This document shows positions 12,430 to 22,898 of a DNA stretch of 64,000 nt, piece by piece. The DNA is from Datisca glomerata (lineage: Eukaryota > Streptophyta > Magnoliopsida > Cucurbitales > Datiscaceae): assembly GCA_003255025.1 (NCBI GenBank), contig QANY01009387.1, positions 620,001 through 684,000 on the forward strand, written 5' to 3'. Under the pieces are notes generated by a model that was not told where the DNA came from, did no database searches, and was given only the letters and a program-made list of their open reading frames with translations. Both the position numbers and the translations under genes were made by a program. The number at the start of each line of letters is the position of its first letter. The stretch's first letter is position 1.

Positions 12430-12743
12430 CTTTAAATTGCATCAAGTGTGCTACTCAATTTTGTGCTTGCGTTTCTTCAATCATGTTGCCCTAATAAATA
12501 CTTTGATATTATTTTTATGATACTAATTAAAAGATGTTTATTAAAAATATATTACTATAAGTTATAATGAAATATAATAAGGACAATGTCATTACTAAAA
12601 TATAATCACTAAAATTGGGTATGAACACTTCGAATTGCCACACATGTTAATTATACATATTTTAACTGACATATAACTATTTCATTTAAGTTGTAAATTA
12701 TAAGTTCGAGTAATTTTGTTAAGAAGATTACAATTGATATGAT
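10449..12743. other. RPS12 3' flank and intergenic DNA; includes (AT)n microsatellite
   Basis: The RPS12 3' UTR probably covers the first 200-300 bp. The rest is AT-rich with no coding frame I can support. The minus-strand frames at 10327-10656 and 11781-12053 lack any family signature. A simple (AT)n run of about 28 bp occupies 12399-12426. Confidence 0.5.
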
Positions 12744-14389
12744 TTAGTTGTAGGGAAATTGCCATGGAGAGACCCTTGTGATAGACTTTAACCAAATAAA
12801 GACCCATGTGATAGACTCAATGATATTAAGATCTTGTGAAAGACTTATAGAGTAAAAGACTTATTTAGAATTTATAATGAAATAATTCTATTTGAGTCCC
12901 ACTTCTAAACTTTCTATGCAAACTCACTCTCGATGGTCACTCCCCTCTGCGAAAGACTTCTCCTACAATAGACTCCTCTTCTCTGCGAAGGAATTCAAAG
13001 CCCTTCTTTGTGAACTCGTAAATTCCATCTTTGCGAAATCCTTCTCTGCAAAACCCAAAATCTTTTGAAACTATTCTTTGCGAAGTGAAACCCTTCTCTG
13101 CGATTTCCTTCGACAATAGTCCACGGAACACTTAAATTCGTTATTCTCAGAACAATGAGATTGCCATCGAAGCTCTTCACAAAGCATTGAGATTGCCGTT
13201 GAATCTCTTCATGGAACACTGAGATTGTCATTGAAAACCCTAGTCCATCGAAGTCGCGCAATTGCTGTTTGAAACTTGAGGTTAGTAGATTTTGATTTCA
13301 TCTTTTCAAAAATTGCTATGCTTACTAACTTACTGATTCTCATTCTCTTATAGTATACTTACTGGCTTACTGATTCTCATATAGTATGCTTATTGATTCT
13401 CAAGTGCAAGTACTAAATTTGCTAAAATATGTGAAAGATTGTGATTGCAAAACACCCAAAGTGTAGGGCCAAAAAATGTTGAAGAAATTGGTAAAAGCTG
13501 TTAAAGTTCTCGTCCTAATCCTCTAGAGAAGGGTTCGTGTCACCTAAACTCTTCTTTTTTTTGTATGGCTAATGAAAAAATATGAGAAACAAAAGAAAAG
13601 AATACAATAAGGGGAACAGTTGTTCGGTGGTCTTCTAGTACTGAATATGATTATAATTAAAAAAATACACATCAACTTGTTATCACACTGCATGAATCAA
13701 TTGAAACTAAGAGGCAAATATTTTTATGTTGGGTTTATGATATGTATGACTGTTGCAAGCTCTTGCATCTTTGGTCATAAGCTGTGAAATCTCTTAAAGA
13801 AAGCAACTTATTTAAGTCAAAAGTCATCCCTGATATGATGCATATAGGCTTGTGATTTAAGTTGTACCTCCCTCACCAATATTGCAGCTGTAAAAGAGAG
13901 CAAATGGTGTTGATGGAGATGATAGGGATAAACTTAGTTGCCTTTTGGAAGACAGAATAAGAAGAAGAAAGTTAGATACTTGGTGTTAAGCCCAAACCCC
14001 CAATCAATCCAGTGCATAGGTGACTTATAATGTCACCATACAAATTAGGCATCACCAGTACAACTTTGGTTATTTCTCTGAGTTGTGAATGAATTTTAAC
14101 TTTTGCTCAGTCCTGATATCACTGTCTATATTCTAAGTGGATGTCATTTAGTCACTGGCATGATTTCCTATCAAATTGTATGACAAATAACAGTTATGGA
14201 AAGTTGAGTTGGTTGAACTGTATGTACTATATGATAAAGATTATTTATATGTTACTCCCGCTGGAGAATATATAAGTAACATGAGGAAAGAAGGACAAGT
14301 AATGGAGAGCACTGGTTTTTTGTTGTTGATGTCTGTGATAAAAAATTGTAAATACTGAAATTATCGGTTGCTAAATATACCAAAATTGT

Positions 14390-14830
14390 TAAATATATTC
14401 GGTTATTTGACATTCATTTTATTGTGTACGTCTAGGTACGATTATGGCATATTTGCGTTGAAGTTTGTGTGTTATGTGTTGGTCAAGACTTATTTGAATG
14501 TCATCCCTTCATATGGCCATTCTGTAGATGGTTCTCAAGAGCATAAGGATGAGGCTCATTCTAATTCTCAAGATGATGTTGAATAATATGGTTCAGAAAA
14601 ACCTAGGAGATATCCTTCGAAGAAACGAGAAATAAATGTTGATGGAAAGAAGATGTGGTATGTTTGCGTTGAAGTTTGTGGAGTTGTTGTGTGTGGGTCA
14701 AGACTTATATAGATGTAGTCAAAGTAGAATGACTAAGCTTCGAGAGATTATGACAGTTGATATTTCTTATCATGAGCATGATATTAAAACTCTAGATTTT
14801 AGGATATTTATTATATTATTAGAGAGTTTA
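14390..14830 (+). pseudogene. Ulp1-like (C48) cysteine protease C-terminal fragments, partly duplicated
   Basis: Two frames, 14368-14586 and 14636-14857, both carry the end of a Ulp1/C48 catalytic domain as found in plant KI-MULEs. The first reads RYDYGIFALKFVCYVL and the second RRCGMFALKFVELLCVGQDL. The family motif is DCG-[VIM]-F-[AT]-[LI]-K-[FY]-x-E-Y-L. In the first copy the catalytic Cys is Tyr; in the second the Cys is kept but the preceding Asp is Arg. The duplicated DNA is about 60 bp (around 14440-14500 and 14646-14708, about 207 bp apart). The catalytic His/Asp region upstream is not recognisable, so this is dead. Confidence 0.6.
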
Positions 14831-15036
14831 ATTGTATATGATGTGAATCAATATTAATGTATTGGAACTTTCATAATGTAAATCATGAAATACATATAAT
14901 GTAAATCTGCCTGGATATTTGAACTTTTATAATGTAAATCACTATACTCATCAATGTTTGGATATTTGTTGGAATCTGCCTGGATATTGTTAACACTGAA
15001 TCTGTCTAGATATTGTGAATCAATGTTGTTCTGTTT

Positions 15037-15590
15037 CTGTAAAAAATATTGTTGTTTTGGATGTCATAATTTTTTATTTTGACACAAAACTGCTAGACCA
15101 TGGTCAAGCAGAATATTTTCTGCTAGATCATGGTCTAACGAGCTAACATGAACAAAAATAATTGTGTTTTGAGATGACTTATATTGTTAATTCATGTTGT
15201 TTGTGATGTCATAAATTCAAACCACATCTTACCATGTTTCTGTTGCTCTGCTAGACCTGGTCTCGCAAACAATATTCTGCTAGACTGTGGTCTAACAAAT
15301 ACTAATTTTAACACAAAACTGCTAAACCATGGTCTAGCGACCTAACGTGAAAAAATACTTGTGTTTTGAGATGACTTATAGTGTTGATACATATTGTTTT
15401 GGATGCCATACTTTCAGACCCCATATTGCCTTGTTTTTGTTTGCACTGCTAGTCCATGGTTTAACAAAATATCCCGCGGTCTAGCAAGTGTTAATTTTAG
15501 CACAAAACTGCTAGACCATAGTCTAGTAGAATATTTTATGCTAGACCATGGTCTAGCGATGTGGCATGAAAAGAATATTTGAGTCACATA
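15037..15590. repeat. Tandem array of ~190-230-bp units bearing 17-18-bp palindromes
   Basis: About 2.7 units. Shared landmarks are acacaaaactgctagacc (about 15082, 15311, 15500), tgtgttttgagatgactta (about 15163, 15360) and a ttgttttggatg segment. Each unit carries one or more versions of the palindrome gctagaccatggtctagc. The copy at 15540-15557 is a perfect 18-bp palindrome; others vary by one to a few bases. The array lies inside the MULE, between the protease and transposase remnants. Confidence 0.8.
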
Positions 15591-15839
15591 ATATAAATAA
15601 TTGAGTTACATCATTATCATCATCATCATTATCAACATATTTACAAAGCATGTTTACATACAAAAATGTTTTGATCTATTAACAACTTCATCTTTCCTTA
15701 ACATCTTTACAACTATTAACAAAGCATATCTACACCTATGGAATCCTACTGTGAAACATTTTACACAAAAAATGCTTTGATCTATTAACAAAAAATCATC
15801 ACCATTAAGCCACAGACTGTCTTGGTGAGAAACGGATCG

Positions 15840-16160
15840 GCTTTTTACAAGTCCGCCTATCATGGCTAGCCCACCACATCTACCACACCTCTTTCATTTA
15901 CGTGCTTCTCCAATCGAAGATATTCTTTCCTCCCACGTCTTCCAGATGGTCGTCTACTATTTGGGGGCAACACTGTAACAAATCTAACATCATCTGATAC
16001 TTGCCAATCTTGTCGACTACCAACTGGATAAATAGACTCAAGAACTTCATACGTAGCCGATGTAATGAGCGGTCTAATTTAAGAATCGATCACAACTTCT
16101 GTCATAGTTTTTCAAATGTATAATATTTGAACATATATATCGCCTTCGCTGGAGTTGTAG
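15840..16160 (-). pseudogene. MULE transposase C-terminal remnant
   Basis: Read on the minus strand, the translation gives SIYPVGSRQDWQV, then VTVLPPNSRRPSGRRGRKEY, and in a shifted frame KRCGRCGGLAMIGG. This matches the usual end of MULE transposases: an I-x-P-V...W segment, a P-P...R-R-P-x-G-R-x-R-K-x-R basic stretch, and a C-G-x-C zinc knuckle. The frame is broken between the basic stretch and the knuckle, and the second half of the knuckle is lost. The DDE catalytic domain is not recognisable upstream (16160-16790). Confidence 0.6.
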
Positions 16161-16444
16161 TCACATGCTTAAAGCATTCATCTTTACTTACCCATTCTCC
16201 TCCAAACATTAACACTATTCATATTTCTTCCATATCTGAAAGATTTGACAATTCAAACATTTAAATTTAATATAATTGTGATGATAACAAGCTTACCAAT
16301 AACTAGAAGTCAAACAGTCTATCAGTTTAGTCTAGGAATCTAACAATAAAGAAATCGATTAGGATATTGATGTTTGCTACACTTAAGCTTAAATGTGTAT
16401 GAGTAAAGATTAATTTATAATTAAATTCCACTCAATTGTATGAA

Positions 16445-16560
16445 TATTATAGTCTAGCAGTCTAGCCATATCCTATACTGCAATCTAACAATCTAGTCAA
16501 GCAGTCTAGCCGTGTAGCAATCTAGTCTAATAGTCTAGCAGTTTAGCAGTATACTAGATT
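16445..16560. repeat. Short cluster of tctagcagtctagc-like repeats
   Basis: About ten close copies of a 6-10-bp (t)ctag(c/t)a-type motif in roughly 115 bp. It echoes the CTAG-rich palindromes 0.9 kb away in the same MULE. Confidence 0.5.
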
Positions 16561-17279
16561 ATAGTATAACATTATGTAACCAAACCCATTATATCAATCC
16601 ATATAAATCAGTAATATAAAAGTTTGATTTTTCTATATACATATTGTATTTTTCTAGCTTAAATGCACAATAACTAAGTGAATATCTAACAAAAACATTC
16701 TCAACAAAGTCATAAGCTTAGTAGTGTACCTCTTTGATAATCCAAACACCACTATGCAAAATATATTCTTTGGAGTCCACCGTCTTCTTTCTAGAACCAC
16801 CTTACAATTGTTGATGGTAAACTTAATAAGTTTAGAGTTTGTGATAGTGAAAGATATGAGTGAGAGTTTGCATCAATGGAGGAAACGTGTGAGAGATTGA
16901 GTGAATATATGATAAAATACAAAGAAAAAAGAGAAAGAGAGAGGGGTCCATGTGAAGAAGATGAAAAAATGGAGAATACGAAGAGAAGAGAACCCCAAAT
17001 GGGAGGGAAAATAAAATAAAGAGAAAGGGAAGTAAGTGAGAAATTGTGGGGTCCTTGGGTCTTAAAATAGAAATGGCACAATTGACTCTTTACTATATAG
17101 AAAGCCAAATTTAACTAAAAGTAAGAGAGAGGTCTTTATATCGTTAAATACTCTCTCAAAGGTCTGAACCTAAAAATTTCTCTTAGTTGCACTACATTAG
17201 ACATGTGCTTCTATAGCACACTACAACAACGTTTTCTATCAAAATGCTAAGAGAAGCTGGCGCGGGGACAAAAATTACC

Positions 17280-18400
17280 CAACCCACCTAAAATCGGACC
17301 CTCTTACAACTCTATCTTTTAATCTCTCTTTCTCTCAGCTTCAACCTCTCTTCGAATGGCGAAGCCTAGTGCTCTTAGGGCTTAAGAATCTCACTATTTC
17401 ATCTTTCTCTCTAGAAGCTCTATCTGGTGAACCTCTCTCTGGTGTATCTCTCATGAAGCGTCTCTCTAGTTCAACCCTTACTTCTCTTTGCGACGAAGCC
17501 CCGTGCGTCTCTCTTTACCGAATGAAATCTTCCCTCCTAACCACGTCTCTCACAATAGCTCTCTCTTTAACAAATAGCTATTCTCACCAACATGAGCTCT
17601 CTTGTAGTTCACTCTCAAAGCTCATAAAAGCTCGTCTGGAGAACCCCCATCTCTCGCTCAGCTACTTCAATTTCATAGTTCAGAACCAGATGTATGGGTT
17701 TCATTCTCAAATTCTTGTTTAATTTTAGTGATTTTCGTCTGATTTTGTGTTCCTGTGTTCCCGATTTTTGGGCATGAGTAAGTTTTGAAATGAAAACTCC
17801 TGATTTCTTGTCTTGGTTCTTTGTAATCGGTAAGTTAATTAAGGCCTGTTTGTTCAATATATTTATGGTTTGCATTCTTATTTTCGGTAAGTTAATTAGC
17901 TCTGAAAGCTAATTAATCTGTAGCTGGACTGTGAATATTTAGTGTTGCATAGATTGTGTTTCTTCTTTACAGCTCCAAACTCTTGAGGGATCATTAAAAG
18001 CTTACAATTGTTTCTCTTAATTGCAGTTTTATATATCTTCTTGATAGTTTAATTTTCGTTTTTAACTCATTAATCGATTTAATGGTGATCTTGTATATGT
18101 GGAAATTGATTGATGTTCTTACATTATCTTTTATCCATATGACAAGCTGCATAGAGAGAAGTAATGTTAGATGGTGAGAATAACTTAAACCCTAATATTT
18201 TTTCTTACACTCTTACAATGAGAGAAGTGTTACCTGTTAGCTAGTCTAAACATTTATGGAACTTAAGAGCAATGAAGGAGGATTATCAATGACTGCTAGG
18301 TAGTGGAAAATGTAATATAATGTATCACTGCATCCTATGTCAATATCTTTCATCCCACTTTTTCTCTCTTTAAAAGCGGAAGATATTGAGTACATCATTA
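17280..18400 (+). other. Gene-leader-like sequence with a long open frame, function unknown
   Basis: C/T-rich leader-like DNA (17310-17350) runs into an open frame of 117 codons (17369-17722) without an ATG at its start. A short ATG frame at 17356 (MAKPSALRA) stops at once. From about 17725 the sequence is T-rich and intron-like. This resembles a first exon and intron of a plant transcription unit, but I recognise no product. It may be part of a captured gene. No function is assigned. Confidence 0.25.
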
Positions 18401-18435
18401 GGCAAATCGTCCATGAAAGTTTCCTTTAAGAGTAC

Positions 18436-18500
18436 ATCGCTTTCAGAACTAAAAGCATTGCTTTCACACTCTTTCTGTCATTTATAGAGAGAGAGAAATG
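18436..18500. repeat. ~63-bp direct repeat, copy 1 (left of TPS pseudogene)
   Basis: Matches 19722-19787 with only a few differences over gctttcagaactaaaag, tgctttcacactctttct and tcatttataga. Confidence 0.75.
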
Positions 18501-18524
18501 GTAGGCATGCTCTAGTGCAACCTA

Positions 18525-19650
18525 TCCATAAAGGCATGCCTAGGTTGGAGGCAAGACACTACATTTCTATCTACGAGAATGATCCATCACATAATGATGT
18601 TCTTCTTACATTTTCAAAACTTGATTTTAACATGCTACATAAACTTTACCAAGAGGAACTTGGTGAAGTCACAAGGTAAATTTCTTTGACTATCTCAGCC
18701 CCACCATTATATTCGTTTAGGATATACTTGAAATTACTTTCTAAACTTCATATCTATTTTTTTAAAATAAAAAAAACTTGATAAACTGATAAATTCTTTT
18801 ATAAAATTCAGCTGAAAATTCAATGAATGGAAGTTGATTTAAAAAGAAAAAGTTTGAAAAATCCTTTTTTTTAGAGAAACATTTGATAAGTGTACACCAT
18901 CATATATATGACCAAAATCAAATGTCAGGTGGTGGAAAGAATTGGATTTGGGGAGAAAGCTATCATTTGCAAGAGACAAGGCAGTGGAAAGTTACTTTAT
19001 TGACTAAAGAATTGCACTGATAATAATTATGGATGATATATATGACACGCATGCCACATTTGAAGAACTTGTAATCTTCACTGATGTAATAGAGAAATGG
19101 GATAGAAGCATTGTAGACCAATTTCCACAATACATGAAAGTGTTTTATGAGGCTTTATTAAATTCTTATGAAGAATTTGAGAGAGATATTGGTTTGGAAG
19201 GAGGAAGCTATCACATTCACTATGTAAAAGAAGCAGTATGTAGAATCTCTCTCAAAGTTTGAATTATATATAATGTAACTATCGTATTCTCTAATTCTTT
19301 CCCCTCTCTCTTTCCTCTTTGTGTTTTGCGAGTAATAGATAAAAACGCAAGCCAGGTCTTATCTTGCTGAAGCTATTTGGTACCAAAAGGATATACACCA
19401 ACATTGGACGAATATTTGAAAGTTTCATTGGTATTAGGTTGTCGTCACTTGTTCGCAACAATATCATTCCTTTGTATGACAGAGATTGTAACAAAAGAGG
19501 CCTATGAATGGGTGGAAAATGAACCAAAGATTCTTAAAGCTTCTTCCCTTATTGGTAGGCTCATGGATGACATCCTTACTCACAAGGTATCATCTAATTA
19601 TCTTAACATGTAGCTACTGGCTAGATTGTTCACATTAATGTTTCTTGTAG
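18525..19650 (+). pseudogene. Terpene synthase (TPS-a-like) pseudogene, C-terminal class I domain only
   Basis: The pieces follow the exon order of angiosperm sesquiterpene synthases. First comes ARHY-like [17 protein letters not shown], then [20 protein letters not shown], and WWKELDLGRKLSFARDKAVE. Next is the Mg-binding DDxxD motif as DDIYD at 19030-19044, followed by TFEELVIFTDVIEKWD. After an intron-like gap (about 19236-19338) come KTQARSYLAEAIWYQK and GYTPTLDEYLKVSLVLGC, ending GRLMDDILTHK. Lesions: an in-frame stop and a deletion of some 25 codons just before DDIYD (about 19008-19020), and a 1-bp deletion shifting frame near 19389. The N-terminal half (exons 1-3) is absent and the last exon is essentially lost; only KRQRVA is visible near 19650. 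It cannot make an active enzyme. Confidence 0.85.
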
Positions 19651-19721
19651 AAACGTCAAAGAGTTGCCTGATTTATTAATTCAAGGTTCTTTTTCACGGT
19701 TGCTAAATTTTTTTATGTACT

Positions 19722-19787
19722 TCACTTTCAGAACTAAAAGTATTGCTTTCACACTCTTTCTATCATTTATAGAAAAAGAGTATAAGA
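19722..19787. repeat. ~63-bp direct repeat, copy 2 (right of TPS pseudogene)
   Basis: Second copy, same orientation, about 1.29 kb from the first. The pair brackets the surviving terpene-synthase exons. Confidence 0.75.
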
Positions 19788-19789
19788 GG

Positions 19790-21594
19790 ACATAGTGGAA
19801 GGAGATGATGCTTACATTGAGATAAGGGTCTTGCTTTCCCCGAGTTATGGTGGGTGTTTATGTATGTCTTGCGATTCTTGATGCTCTAATTGCTTGTTAT
19901 TATAGTTTGACTTCAATTAAATAGAAAAGTTAGGAATGTTAAAGAAGATCAAACTAATAATTACATTAGTATATCTTTGAATCTTCATACCAACAAAGAA
20001 AATGATAATTAGTTTTGTGATATGAACCTTGATATGTTTTTTGAAGTATTTTTTGGACATTTGATATTATGTTTGATGTGGACCATTTTTTCCATAAACC
20101 AATGCACAAGGAGTGAACTACATGCTAAACTCTAAACTTGGTAATAGGGAAATGAATGATAGTATTTTTGCATTTCCATTGTTAAGAATTTTTGGTAAAA
20201 TCATTGATAAGGTAGAATTACATGGTATGGTGAAATGGCATAATGTTAAATGCTTTTAAAATGGACATTTGTTCTATACTCCTTCAAAACCTGTAGTATG
20301 ATTTCATGATTTTTCTGTAGTTGCTGTTTGTAGTTTCCAATAACGAGAAGATGATAAGGTTTTCTTTCATTGCATTTTCTATGTAATAAGGAAATCTGTT
20401 TATTTGTTAAGTATGTGATGTATAACATCTCATCTTTTATTGATATTCTGCTTGGCGTGTATTTGCTCAAATTTTAAGTACGTCAAATTTCTTTTGGTAT
20501 TCTGCTTCTCAATGTCTTTTCTCAATTTATTGTGGGTTAAGCATTTAAATAATTTTCTTTACTTTAGTATTCTGCTACTAGTTTAAGCTTGATCTATCAC
20601 TTATGTATGAAAAGTCTCGGATCTTTGAAATTTTGGTTAGAATGTCTTATTACTTTATTAGGCAGGAGTTGAAATATGTGGCCTAACGTTGTCAACGTAA
20701 TGAGAAACAATGCCATATAACATAGTCAATGGCATTTGTATTGGATTTGTTTATGTTGGTAGGGTTGGATTTTGAATAAATGTTAAATTTTTCTTCTATA
20801 ATGATTAGTATTGTGAGAGTTAAAAATGTGGGTTGACTTAATTTGTGGACATGATTGAAATGTTGGATTAAAATGTTAGATTTACATATGTTTGGCTTGC
20901 ACTTCACTACTTCCATTTGATAGCTTGGAGAAGTTGTTGGACTTGTTATGCTTACTTTTCTGGTCATTTTGTTGATGGTAGCTTAAAATCCATTAATGGG
21001 GGTTGAATTCAAGCAAATCGAAATCAGAATGCGGAGAAAGTTGAGGCAGTATCGAATACTAGCCATTTTTTAATCTATAGAAGCCTTTTTTTTTCAATTT
21101 ATGATTGAACATCGGTAATGTGGGGAGTGGCATGAACTTCACTAATATAAATATAAGTTATGTATGCAATAGGAGGTTGTTGATCATTTAGATTGTACTA
21201 TTTGGAATAGGAGGCTTGCTCCTTCATCTGAATGGATCATCCATATTTTGGTATAACACTTTGATCTTGTCCTGAAGTATCACCAAGGCAATTACCTTTG
21301 CCACCCTCTTCACTAAGAAAAACCATCAAGTGGACCTCCACCTTCAGTACCTAGATATGAATTTATACTAGATTTTACTTTGTTGGATAAATTATTTTTA
21401 CTTGCTCTATGTAAAAATCAATATGTAATTACCATTTTGAGCTGTGATTTCTAGTAGACAATTAGTATGTAACAATTTTAATTAATTAAATAAAATAATA
21501 TGTGATTTTGTTATTTCGTGATATTTTTTGAAAAGTTATTTATTTTTTATATTTGTACAATTGTAAGTATAAGTAATAAAAAAGTTATAAAAAA
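19790..21594. other. No gene seen; AT-rich interior of the CACTA candidate
   Basis: Short open frames on both strands (20246-20470, 20692-20967) show no family features. No RNA or terminal repeats recognised. Confidence 0.4.
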
Positions 21595-21972
21595 TATTTA
21601 ATAATATTAACAAAACATTAAGTAATGAAAAATGCTATGAAAGACCTACAATAGCATTTATAAAACTCTATGAAAGATTTACGGTATCATTTATTAAAAT
21701 GCTGTAAAAGATCTACTACAGCATTTATAAAACGCTATGAAAGGCTTTTTATAGCGTTTTTAAAATGCTATGAAAATCGTTTGATTGTGTTTAAAAAACG
21801 CTATAAAAAGCCTTAAAAACGCTATTGTAGGATTTTTTATAGCGTTTAAAAAATGCTATCATAGGTGGAGAACTTTTAATAACGTCGGTATACATAACGT
21901 TTTCAGAAACGCTATTGAAACCCTATGATAATGTTTTTTGACCGCTATCGTAACTTTTTTTTTGGTGTAGTG
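21595..21972. repeat. CACTA subterminal repeat region
   Basis: More than ten copies of an approx. 10-bp motif, (a)aacgctat / atagcgttt and the variant aaatgctatgaaa, occur in both orientations. They end at the ttggtgtagtg terminus. Such arrays bind the TNPA-like protein in En/Spm elements; here that role is inference. Confidence 0.7.
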
Positions 21973-22517
21973 TTGTATTCCTACCTAAATTTTGGCTGGC
22001 TCAATACAAAAGTTCAAATACAGTTCGAACCACAAATATGAGTACCTAAAATAGGAGGCAACAATTCTAAGCTTTACAGAAGCCATAGAAAGAAGGCTAT
22101 GGCTCAATCCATATTAAAGATATAGTAAACTACAAGCTCATTACATGCGTAAGGAAAACTCAAGATGCACATCTTAATCCGCATCACAATAAGCTACCAC
22201 GGAAGGCACAAGCTTTAACCCGAGCATGCAAGAACGACCCAAACTCACAAATCCAAGCCGGAGGTATTGTGACGCACCTTGAAGACCCAGACAAAGAGCT
22301 CTTGTGCCAGACAAAAGGAAGCATGTTCATTGGCTGGGAGAAATTGAATGACGCACAATTAACGCTCTCACAGCCAGCGACTCACCTAAAGAAGAATGTG
22401 ATCTCTAATGCCCAGGGGCTTCCTAGCCAAAAAATGAGAAAATGCTTGAAGGAACAGAATGTGCAGCCAATCACTGTGCACACAATAGCCACTCGTCACC
22501 ATATAATACGGAGGTAT
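21973..22517. other. Probable internal remnant of an LTR element, no gene
   Basis: More GC-balanced than its flanks. An 83-codon frame (22269-22520) has no recognised family. The decamer ggaggtattg occurs at 22259-22268 and again at 22510-22519, just before the LTR-like start. This could reflect a purine-rich priming tract. Confidence 0.3.
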
Positions 22518-22898
22518 TGAGGAAATAATCCCACATTGGTTAAGTAGAAGTATTGACCGGCTAAGAATATAAACTTAAAATAACTCTCAACTCTCAAATT
22601 AACTTTTGAGTTGAGTTAGATTCTAAAACTTTAACAAGAGTCAAATTCTCCAAAATAAAATTTTCCAAACACGTGTCAAAATTTTGGCCTCCATGAATCG
22701 TCTATAAGAGGAGTTAGATGCAAGCTTGATGGAACAAAAGATATTCAGATAAAATATTCTATTGATCTCTCAGTTAGAGCTTCCATGAGTGAAACCAGAA
22801 GCTAGCATAGCTGAACCATCCTCATTCAAGCACTCTGTTTCAGTAGCTTTTCTCTAATGTATTTCATGTTATGATAAAATTTTGTTTGTAAAATTCAA
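22518..22898 (+). mobile_element. Probable LTR remnant (single copy)
   Basis: Starts tgaggaaataatcccacat, the tcccaca-tnGG start style shared with many plant TRIM/copia LTRs (compare the TRIM at 28575). It has a TATA-like ctataagagg near 22708 and ends near ttcaacaca (about 22898). No second LTR was found, and the 3' border is approximate. Confidence 0.45.

Larger units (their letters stand above)
12753..17182. mobile_element. Mutator-like element (KI-MULE type), decayed, with 9-bp target duplication
   Basis: A 9-bp direct repeat brackets the element: ttagttgta at 12744-12752 and ttagttgca at 17183-17191, one mismatch. Inside it the ends are inverted repeats about 80 bp long: left gggaaattgccatggagaga, and right (reverse complement) gagaaatttttaggttcaga, then a shared ...aaagacc... 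block. A 9-bp duplication with long TIRs is the hallmark of Mutator elements. The interior holds Ulp1-type protease fragments on the plus strand and a transposase C-terminus on the minus strand, so the two genes converge. This combination defines the Kaonashi (KI) class. All coding parts are broken. 12900-13300 contains short repeated ctctgcgaa-like tracts of unknown role. Confidence 0.75.
17219..21972. mobile_element. Candidate CACTA-type transposon with captured terpene-synthase fragment
   Basis: The right end is convincing: it terminates ttggtgtagtg (reverse complement cactacaccaa), preceded by about 370 bp of dense short subterminal repeats. The left end is proposed at cactacaacaacg (17219). 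It shares the CACTACA[AC]CAA start but has few subterminal repeats. The flanking triplets (gca and ttg) do not match as a 3-bp target duplication, so the left boundary may be wrong. No transposase is seen. Inside are a leader-like region (17280-17900) and a terpene-synthase pseudogene. Confidence 0.4.

Noticed and set aside
17369..17722. 117-codon plus-strand frame as a real gene
   Set aside because: It lacks an ATG at its start, is Ser/Leu-rich, and has no recognisable domain. Listed only as unknown leader-like sequence.
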